A stretch of 27,299 bases of DNA from a virus. The number at the start of each line of letters is the position of its first letter. Within the stretch, counting starts at the first letter, position 1. Of this stretch, positions 22,186 through 27,299 are shown piece after piece. The position numbers and the translations under genes are program-made. The stretch is taken from positions 1 to 27,299 of the IMG/VR virus record IMGVR_UViG_3300009182_000263, one strand, 5' to 3'. The notes under the pieces were generated by a model. The model did not search any database, had not been told where the DNA came from, and saw nothing but the letters and a program-made list of their open reading frames with translations.

Positions 22186-23145
22186 TTACTTTCCTCCGAT
22201 AGTTTTGATGTTAAGTCGTACAGATTCGTTACCGACAACCTTCGGTACAAACCCTAGAAGTTTCTCAACTTCCTTTGCATCAACTGTTTCTCTACCTTTA
22301 ACAGTAGACCAGCTGATTTCTACACCACTAGGTGTTACTCCAGTAGTACCCTCGAAGGATGCCTTCAAGGAATCTTTTTCTTTTTCTAGCTCTTTGATCT
22401 TGCTGTCCAACTGTAGATACAGCAGTGCGTTCTTGTCAACTGCTTCGTCCTCAATAACTATTTCACTAAGGACGATACGTTCTTTTTTTAAGCCACCACA
22501 TCCCATAGTCTCAGACTCATCATAGTATTGGCAGTAGTCTTTACAAAATGATTGGTCTTTCTCAGGCTCTGGCAAAGTTTGACTTGCCTTGACATTTGCT
22601 AACCACTCAAGTGCTTCTAAAGCGATGCTTTCATCATAAGGTTCTGTATGTACCTTGACATCTTTCTCAGCACCATCACGAGCAATAGCAACAAGGTTAA
22701 CCGTTTTAACATTGTATCCATTCTTTGATAGTAAGTATCCATAAACCTGTACCTGCCAACGCTGTTGCTTGGATGGGAAGTAACTCAGGTTCTTTATCTT
22801 GCTGGTCTTCCAGTCAATGACAGCACCGGTGCTAGGTATAAATAAATCTACGTGTGCTTTCATATCACCATAAGCAACAGAGGTTTCAACTAAATACTCT
22901 TTGCCTTCTGGATCTATGTGACCAATAGCCTCTTCAATTGCAGCGTGAATAGCAGTACCCATAATGGCAGCCAGCTTTGATTGGTTCTCATTGGTATGTG
23001 GTTGTGCATTTAATCTGTACCAGACCTTGCGCTTGCAACTACCAATCTCTGATGGACCAACCTCGGTCTGCATACTGCGGTCACGACTTGCATCTTTGTT
23101 ATGCAGTACGTGCAGCAGTAATTCCTTTGGATCTTCTATTGCCAC
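22186..23145 (-). CDS. Cas4/RecB-like PD-(D/E)XK nuclease with Fe-S cysteines (319 aa)
   Basis: Start GTG 23145 with GGAAGG ten bases upstream. Core motifs: Cys37 (GSCKRK), His67 (GTAIHAAIEEAI), Asp100 (AHVDLF), Asp111-x-Lys113 (VIDWKTS), and QVQVYGYLL. The cysteines C201, C205 and C216 (FCKDYCQYY ... MGCGG), together with C37, fit the iron-sulfur arrangement of Cas4 and AddB-like nucleases. The C-terminal ~100 residues (coiled-coil LDSKIKELEKEKDSLKA and a beta-rich end) are an extension beyond Cas4 and could bind partners. It probably resects DNA ends for recombination. No CRISPR array or other cas gene is present. Confidence 0.85.
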   Translation of the reverse strand: MAIEDPKELLLHVLHNKDASRDRSMQTEVGPSEIGSCKRKVWYRLNAQPHTNENQSKLAAIMGTAIHAAIEEAIGHIDPEGKEYLVETSVAYGDMKAHVDLFIPSTGAVIDWKTSKIKNLSYFPSKQQRWQVQVYGYLLSKNGYNVKTVNLVAIARDGAEKDVKVHTEPYDESIALEALEWLANVKASQTLPEPEKDQSFCKDYCQYYDESETMGCGGLKKERIVLSEIVIEDEAVDKNALLYLQLDSKIKELEKEKDSLKASFEGTTGVTPSGVEISWSTVKGRETVDAKEVEKLLGFVPKVVGNESVRLNIKTIGGK

Positions 23146-23234
23146 TTGCGGTCATCCTTCCATTGCAACCAGGTATCAAAACCATAAGCTGCTATGAAAC
23201 CAATTACAAAACCAATAGCAATTCCTATTAACAT
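23136..23234 (-). CDS. Small single-span membrane peptide (32 aa)
   Basis: ATG 23234 follows GGAG with a six-base spacer. The product begins MLIGIAIGFVIGFIAAYGFD, a hydrophobic transmembrane segment with a Gly-rich face, and ends in a basic cytoplasmic tail (TWLQWKDDRKWQ). It fills the gap between the HslV-like gene (1 nt away) and the nuclease (start overlaps by 10 nt). It is too short for a holin. Function unknown. Confidence 0.6.
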   Translation of the reverse strand: MLIGIAIGFVIGFIAAYGFDTWLQWKDDRKWQ

Positions 23235-23235
23235 T

Positions 23236-23790
23236 TCAACTCCTCTCTTGGATCTCTAACTGTATGGGTGGACTGGTATTGATGTCAAGAACCGACGCGA
23301 TCTTTACTGCCTTTTCTGCCGCTATCTTTGCCATCTCTGGTGTTCTGTACATTTTGCTTTCTAATCCGTACAAAAACCCCAGCGCATAGTTACCACCTGA
23401 GCCTGATGCAAACAGACCACGCTCACTAGTATTAAAGGACAAGTCCCCGCCTACTGAGAATAAGTTGGCATCAAAAGACAACAAGAAAGCAAAGTTCATT
23501 TCCTTCTGGTCTGGTTCATAATTATTTTCTTTGAACGCAGCTGACATACTAGGCAATAGTTTCCCACCCATAAAACGCACAGGATCTTCACCACGATATA
23601 GCGGTGGCTTCCACGAGTACGCAAGGATATCGCCAGGACGTGAATCACCGGTTAGACCTAATAGGTATTTACCTACCCAGATTATCTTAGGAGTTTCGAC
23701 CGAGATGATACGTTGATCGCCATCAGTAATTTGCGAGTCAGCTGCCATTACGACGAAGTCGTTACTAGAGATCCCTACCAATGTTGTCAT
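23236..23790 (-). CDS. HslV/proteasome-beta-like Ntn-hydrolase protease (184 aa)
   Basis: Start ATG 23790 gives MTTLVGISSNDFVVMAADSQ. The frame extends 12 codons upstream but without a better start. After Met removal, Thr1 would be the nucleophile. Asp17 (AADSQ) and a Lys near 34 (TPKIIWVG) match the catalytic set of HslV and proteasome beta subunits, and SGSGGNYALGFLYG matches the G-S-G-G motif of HslV. The C-terminal region (AEKAVKIASVLDINTSPPIQ) also fits HslV. It probably assembles as a ring protease, but no HslU-type ATPase is in the window. Target proteins unknown. It starts the leftward operon. Confidence 0.85.
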   Translation of the reverse strand: MTTLVGISSNDFVVMAADSQITDGDQRIISVETPKIIWVGKYLLGLTGDSRPGDILAYSWKPPLYRGEDPVRFMGGKLLPSMSAAFKENNYEPDQKEMNFAFLLSFDANLFSVGGDLSFNTSERGLFASGSGGNYALGFLYGLESKMYRTPEMAKIAAEKAVKIASVLDINTSPPIQLEIQERS

Positions 23791-23847
23791 AGTTACTAGT
23801 CTACTACGGCGTGTCGTAAGACACATACTAGGCTCGCCGATTACAAT
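23791..23847. promoter_or_regulatory. Divergent control region with a perfect dyad
   Basis: The 57-bp gap between the HslV-like gene (leftward) and the plus-strand island contains GTGTC-GTAA-GACAC (23811-23824), a perfect 5-bp hairpin or operator-like dyad. Neither flanking gene has a good Shine-Dalgarno, so leaderless or short-leader transcripts are possible. No clear -35/-10 pair could be defined. Confidence 0.35.
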
Positions 23848-23973
23848 ATGAGCGATAGCGAATTTACAGTGGCCCCTTACGGGGCCGAGGCTTTAGCCGA
23901 GAGGCGACCGACCCGCAGGAGGGAGCCGTGCCGAGCAATATGGTACTCCGTCTACTCACCCTGCCAAGAATGA
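23848..23973 (+). CDS. Putative small protein upstream of the zinc-ribbon gene (41 aa)
   Basis: A 41-codon frame, ATG 23848 to TGA 23971, beginning MSDSEFTVAPYGAEALAERR and ending SVYSPCQE. It has no ribosome-binding site and overlaps the next gene by 46 nt. Its DNA contains a GGCCCC-TTAC-GGGGCC palindrome (23871-23886). Part of this (CCTTACGGGGCCGA) recurs at 24009-24022 in the next gene, and both copies encode PYGA plus an acidic residue. The repeat gives some support to coding, but a leader RNA is equally possible. Confidence 0.35.
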   Translation: MSDSEFTVAPYGAEALAERRPTRRREPCRAIWYSVYSPCQE

Positions 23974-24185
23974 ACCGCAGGCGCAAGCCCTACGATGGCA
24001 TTAAAGAGCCTTACGGGGCCGATCTGCGGGGTTTAGGACCCATCCACGTCTGTACCTGTGGCTCACAAGTCTTTAACGTTATGTGCTCCTTTGAAGACTA
24101 CGAACTAGTCTGGTATTTCCTTGATGCTACTTGTGTTTCCTGTGGCAATCTTGTCATCGTTCCCTGTTCAGTAGACAAAATTTAG
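23928..24185 (+). CDS. Zinc-ribbon-like protein, plus-strand island (85 aa)
   Basis: GTG 23928 has an excellent AGGAGG site five bases upstream. The protein starts with a basic stretch (MPSNMVLRLLTLPRMNRRRK) and has CTCG (43-46) and CVSCG (near 70-74), a likely zinc ribbon, with hydrophobic strands between (VFNVMCSFEDYELVWYFLDA). It is the only substantial gene on this strand between two leftward operons and ends before the terminator hairpin. Function unknown; a transcription or nucleic-acid-binding role would suit the basic N-terminus. Confidence 0.65.
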   Translation: MPSNMVLRLLTLPRMNRRRKPYDGIKEPYGADLRGLGPIHVCTCGSQVFNVMCSFEDYELVWYFLDATCVSCGNLVIVPCSVDKI

Positions 24186-24198
24186 GCAACAAAAAACA

Positions 24199-24226
24199 GG
24201 CCCCCACTCCCGAAGGAGTGAGGGCC
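24199..24226 (-). terminator. Intrinsic terminator of the lysis gene block
   Basis: GGCCC-C-CACTCC pairs with GGAGTG-A-GGGCC around a CGAA loop, giving 11 pairs with one mismatch. On the minus strand the stem is followed by TGTTTTTTGTTGCC, a good T tract. It ends transcripts from the tail/lysis genes and may also stop the convergent plus-strand island. Confidence 0.85.
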
Positions 24227-24246
24227 GTATGCCTTGCAGTCAAACT

Positions 24247-24456
24247 TTACTTAGCTTTAGTCATAGTCAATTCGTGCTTAGGATTGGCCCAAGCAATTAC
24301 TACTGGTACTACTGCTAACCAAATTGCATTAGCTGCGTGCTTCCAATCTGCTGCTGCAAAATCTAGTGGGGACTTGCCGATAACTACTACTGCTGTCAGT
24401 GCGTTACCAACGAACCATTTTGCCCACATATCTAGTACTTTGTTATTGAACTTCAT
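24247..24456 (-). CDS. Putative holin (69 aa)
   Basis: ATG 24456 with GGAG five bases upstream. Two hydrophobic segments (WFVGNALTAVVVIG, residues 14-27, and AIWLAVVPVVIAW, 44-56) are separated by a charged turn (KSPLDFAAADWKHA), and the C-terminus is basic (KHELTMTKAK). Size, two-span topology and place immediately after the CHAP endolysin gene fit a class II-like holin, which opens the inner membrane for the endolysin. It is the last gene before the terminator. Confidence 0.7.
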   Translation of the reverse strand: MKFNNKVLDMWAKWFVGNALTAVVVIGKSPLDFAAADWKHAANAIWLAVVPVVIAWANPKHELTMTKAK

Positions 24457-24464
24457 TTGTTCTC

Positions 24465-24965
24465 CTAGTCTTTGAACTTCGGTGACCCGAAGCCAACGAT
24501 AAATACTGGCAACTTCTTTTTGTTGCTAGTCAAGTACGCACGAACTTTCTGTACTACTTCTCCACCATTGCGCTCTGATGAAGACTTCTTCTTGTTGCCA
24601 GATGTATTACCTTCAATAGTGGTAACTGTTCCATCTTGGTTATCTTTGACCACAATACCTACGTGATCTATTGGGTTACCGCCCTCTGCAAAATCAAAGA
24701 AGACTATGTCCCCAGGCTTTGGCTTGGCAGTAACAGCGTTGCTCCAGGAACCGGTACCTTTAAACTTCTCAGCACCAAGGTGTGTGCTTACGACATTTGG
24801 GATCTTAAGACCAACCTGATTAGCACACCACATAACAAAACTGCCGCACCAAGGTAGGAAATTAGCCTTAGTAAACGCGCCATACTTTGTTTCATTGTCC
24901 TTTGGTCCTTCTATAGTTCCAATTTCTTTTGTTGCTACTGCTAGGAAATCTGCACGCTGGCTCAT
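24465..24965 (-). CDS. CHAP-domain endolysin (166 aa)
   Basis: Peptidoglycan amidase or endopeptidase. The CHAP signature is clear: Cys40 in PWCGSFVMWC, GDIVFFDF, His101 in IDHVGIVV, and the polar third residue near Glu118 (TTIEGNTS). No signal peptide or cell-wall-binding domain is visible, so export depends on the holin. Start ATG 24965 has GGAGG four bases upstream and overlaps the previous stop (TAATG). The single-domain architecture is short for an actinophage endolysin. Confidence 0.85.
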   Translation of the reverse strand: MSQRADFLAVATKEIGTIEGPKDNETKYGAFTKANFLPWCGSFVMWCANQVGLKIPNVVSTHLGAEKFKGTGSWSNAVTAKPKPGDIVFFDFAEGGNPIDHVGIVVKDNQDGTVTTIEGNTSGNKKKSSSERNGGEVVQKVRAYLTSNKKKLPVFIVGFGSPKFKD

Positions 24966-25213
24966 TAAACCTCCAGCTTAGTCTTGATAATTGCTTGGTT
25001 AATTTTAAGTTCAGTAACATCTTCACAGATAGCATTAATCTGGTCTTTCATAGAACCGCCACCATTTTCATACAACTGATATTCAATGCGATCTAATCTA
25101 CGATTCATTCTGCTAAAGAACTTATAGGCTGCAGTAAAAATAACTATTGTTTCGCAAAATGCCCAGATACCTGAGAACAATAAGCTGCCATTATTGATAA
25201 GTACTGCTGACAT
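24965..25213 (-). CDS. Membrane-anchored coiled-coil protein, lysis-associated (82 aa)
   Basis: The N-terminal hydrophobic segment LLFSGIWAFCETIVIFTAAY (residues 11-30) is followed by a basic turn (KFFSRMNRRLDR) and a long polar helix (DQINAICEDVTELKINQAII). It overlaps its neighbours (stop TAA with the endolysin ATG; start ATG at 25213 touches the tail gene stop). The topology resembles the small membrane/coil proteins commonly found in actinophage lysis cassettes; it could be a second holin component, an Rz-like spanin part or a phage DUF2746-type protein. Confidence 0.65.
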   Translation of the reverse strand: MSAVLINNGSLLFSGIWAFCETIVIFTAAYKFFSRMNRRLDRIEYQLYENGGGSMKDQINAICEDVTELKINQAIIKTKLEV

Positions 25214-27171
25214 TATGCTGTCCTAATCGTAACTAATAGTAATCCACCATAACCTGAGTAACGCTTATCAGTAGGTGTACGGTTAATAAAGTCCATCTCT
25301 TCAATCAAACCAAGGTATGACTCACCAGTACGGAAGTCTTCTACCTTGATTAAATCTCCAAGATTTTCGACAGCCTGCATATTCAGCAAGCGGTCATAGG
25401 CTGAGTTTTCATAACCTGATGGGTTATTAAACTTATCCATCTCATAGTCATAGAGTTCTACTGGATACTGGATAAGTCGTTGACGTGGAATAGAAGGCAA
25501 TGAACGCACCTGGTAGCCAGTAAACAATGGCCCAGCAGATGTATCGTTAACTGATCTAGTCATTTCAAACTTAAACCCAAGGTACTGCTGAGGTGTAGCA
25601 GGGTATGGAATACCAATTTGTGTAATCAGTGAGCCCTGTTCAAAGGTACCAATTGCATACTCAGTATTAGTTGAATCAATGGAGTAGACGTTTAACCCAC
25701 CATTGGTAGAATCAAAGCGTGGCTGTAAGAACTTAAAGATCTTACTTTCAATTGTGTTATAGCGGATGTAGCCAATACGCATTGTTCCCATTGAGGTAAG
25801 TCTTGTTGCTGCCTCAATATAAACCTTGCCATTTGTTGTTCCATTATTAGAAGTAACAAAGGCTAGGCGTGCAGTGTTGCCTACAAAAGCACAAGCAGTT
25901 GTATTAAACCCTGTAAGGGTTGGGTCGTATAGATCCCAAGCGTAGGCATATACCAGATCTGTTCCCACTCGTTGACCTAAGTCAACACGAGTAACTCCAG
26001 GGTTACCATCTACATTTGTAGTACACCATAGGTACTTGTCATAACCTGCAACATCATAGACTGGCTGTGTTGATTCAAAGATCAGTGGGCCATAAGCAAT
26101 AGAACCATCTGATACAGAAACATCTGCAACACGAAGACCTAGGCTTGTACCAATAGCCATATAGCCAAGGTAGTAATAGATCTTAAAGACTACTTCACCT
26201 ACTGGAAGTTCAGCTGCAGTAATAGCACTGGTCAATGCTGGCATTGCACCAGTTGTGGTCAGTGTAAATTTCTGGATAGTTGATTGGATTCCGTTATACC
26301 CTGATAAGTAGATAGCAGCACCGCTTGATGTAATGCTGGTGTAAGTAAAGGCTGCGTTCGGGTGGCTGTAGACTGCAGTAGGCAGAACTGTTGCACTTGT
26401 TGCAAACTCATAGACAGAGTTATTAACTGCCATAACAAGACGCTCTTTAGTAAACTCAATAGCAGCATTGGTTACCACGATAGATGCGTGCGTAAACATT
26501 TCTGTTGCTGCTGTGCTTGAATCTAATGGGCGCTTGTTAACCTGTAGTTTGTTAGTACCAGTCTTATTAGTTACCCAGTAAGCAAAGGTGCCATCATCGC
26601 AGACAGCATAGATTGGATAATCAGTACCAGGTGTGTAGTTGACAAATGAAACTACAGTTCCATCTGCCTCTACCTTGTTGATCTTATAGCCATCCCAGAT
26701 AAGGACTGCGTCTTTGCTGCTGTAGCGAATAGATCTAGCAGATTGGTATGGTCGCTTGTTAGTCTGCAAGCCATTAGTAATAGATGAATAACTATCTACA
26801 TCTTTAAGTAGGGTTGCTTGTCCTTTGTCCCAGACATTAACGCCCTTGCTGTAAGTGTATTGAAAGCGAAGCGACTCATCCTGTTGTGGCTCATAGAACT
26901 TAGCACCTTGACCCAAGTGGAAACTTGACTGTGATCGTAGCCACCAACCGGTAATAGTCTGCTCACCTGGTTCACGGCTCATATCTACTTGGTTCTTGCG
27001 ATACTGAGCAGTGACTCTGCGATAAGGGTTATCATCACTAGTAGTCAAGAAGAAAGGCATACCAGCAAAGGCTACGTCGTAAGCAATACCAGTAGCTGAA
27101 TAACTTTGGCTACCTGCTGGATTGGATAACGGATAGGGAATTGCATCCGTAATGTCTGAGCCGTATGGCAT
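25213..27171 (-). CDS. Tail or receptor-binding (beta-propeller-like) protein (652 aa)
   Basis: A large beta-rich protein, start ATG 27171 with AAGGA six bases upstream. Residues ~150-430 contain repeated short strands with aromatic and Asp-rich turns (VLIWDGYKINKVEADGTVV, IYAVCDDGTFAYWVTNKTG, RLVMAVNNSVYEFATSA), suggestive of propeller blades. The N-terminal 120 residues and C-terminal 170 residues (ending TDKRYSGYGGLLLVTIRTA) are distinct modules, probably for tail attachment. No catalytic motif. It is directly followed by the lysis genes. A tail spike or minor tail protein is the best reading. Confidence 0.7.
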   Translation of the reverse strand: MPYGSDITDAIPYPLSNPAGSQSYSATGIAYDVAFAGMPFFLTTSDDNPYRRVTAQYRKNQVDMSREPGEQTITGWWLRSQSSFHLGQGAKFYEPQQDESLRFQYTYSKGVNVWDKGQATLLKDVDSYSSITNGLQTNKRPYQSARSIRYSSKDAVLIWDGYKINKVEADGTVVSFVNYTPGTDYPIYAVCDDGTFAYWVTNKTGTNKLQVNKRPLDSSTAATEMFTHASIVVTNAAIEFTKERLVMAVNNSVYEFATSATVLPTAVYSHPNAAFTYTSITSSGAAIYLSGYNGIQSTIQKFTLTTTGAMPALTSAITAAELPVGEVVFKIYYYLGYMAIGTSLGLRVADVSVSDGSIAYGPLIFESTQPVYDVAGYDKYLWCTTNVDGNPGVTRVDLGQRVGTDLVYAYAWDLYDPTLTGFNTTACAFVGNTARLAFVTSNNGTTNGKVYIEAATRLTSMGTMRIGYIRYNTIESKIFKFLQPRFDSTNGGLNVYSIDSTNTEYAIGTFEQGSLITQIGIPYPATPQQYLGFKFEMTRSVNDTSAGPLFTGYQVRSLPSIPRQRLIQYPVELYDYEMDKFNNPSGYENSAYDRLLNMQAVENLGDLIKVEDFRTGESYLGLIEEMDFINRTPTDKRYSGYGGLLLVTIRTA

Positions 27172-27180
27172 TTGTAATCC

Positions 27181-27299
27181 TTATGCTAGTAGGAGTTTTG
27201 CTTCTTCTGCTGTAATGCCCAATTTATTTAACAATGCTTGTCGTGATGCTTCTTTTTCGGCTTTGACTATTTCCATTGCTTCGGCTTGTGCTGCATCAA
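27181..27299 (-). CDS. C-terminal end of a helical, probably tail-region protein (partial)
   Basis: The last 39 codons of a gene whose start lies beyond the right edge. The end reads AEAMEIVKAEKEASRQALLN then KLGITAEEAKLLLA, a strongly helical tail; the final K-L-G-(I/L)-T-x-E-E motif is a type often seen at the end of phage tail or assembly proteins. Stop TAA at 27181-27183, followed after 9 nt by the tail gene start. Its family cannot be named from this fragment. Confidence 0.6.
   Translation of the reverse strand, partial: DAAQAEAMEIVKAEKEASRQALLNKLGITAEEAKLLLA

Noticed and set aside
22186-23145. CRISPR-associated Cas4 with an array nearby
   Set aside because: No repeat-spacer structure and no other cas gene anywhere in the window; the nuclease is better explained as a phage recombination enzyme.
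23971-24190. Attachment site or integration module
   Set aside because: No integrase or recombinase gene and no tRNA-like sequence were seen in the window.

Overview
The window is one continuous piece of a tailed double-stranded DNA phage genome. It carries a terminase, a portal, virion proteins, a holin and endolysin, and a full replication and nuclease cluster, with genes packed by ATGA and TAATG overlaps. A four-cysteine WhiB-like regulator (21538-21798), a family largely confined to Actinobacteria and their phages, points to an actinobacterial host. Base composition is moderate to AT-leaning, which would suit low-GC freshwater actinobacteria, but that is inference. No tRNA, integrase or CRISPR array was seen. 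No major capsid or tape-measure gene could be recognised, so the morphology is open. The very large internal-type virion protein next to the portal is reminiscent of podoviruses.

Layout. (1) 1-11662, minus strand: packaging and structural arm, read from terminase (11662) through a small protein, portal, three small proteins, a 1610-residue virion protein, a 621-residue coiled-coil protein and a gene that runs off the left edge. (2) 11663-12517: a gene-free region of about 850 bp with dyads, strong stem-loops and tandem direct repeats. It lies between divergent gene blocks and is the best candidate for promoters and a replication origin. (3) 12518-16082, plus strand: about thirteen tiny coupled genes, many of them zinc-ribbon or acidic proteins, ending in a secreted transglycosylase-like protein and a cytosine DNA methyltransferase gene broken by an amber codon and a G9-tract frameshift. 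(4) 16103-16132: a hairpin terminator between convergent blocks. (5) 16178-23790, minus strand: replication, recombination and regulation operon. Read 5'->3' it holds an HslV-like Ntn hydrolase, a 32-residue membrane peptide, a Cas4/RecB-like nuclease, a zinc-binding protein, WhiB, a DnaB-like ATPase, a coiled-coil protein, a PD-(D/E)XK resolvase-like nuclease, an HNH endonuclease, small proteins, a split primase, a DUF1599-like protein, a sigma-like protein, a second PD-(D/E)XK-like protein, an FmdB-type zinc ribbon and a SAM methyltransferase. (6) 23848-24185: a short plus-strand island. (7) 24199-27299, minus strand: terminator, holin-like protein, CHAP endolysin, membrane/coiled-coil protein, a 652-residue tail or adhesion protein and the end of another gene.

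Structural genes leave both ends of the window in the same direction. The simplest reading is that the window shows the whole non-structural arc of a circular or circularly permuted genome, with the remaining virion genes outside it. The most unusual features are the HslV-like protease with its catalytic residues intact, the split primase with overlapping genes, a repeated translational-coupling cassette around the HNH gene, the doubly broken methyltransferase, and the structured, repeat-bearing intergenic region.
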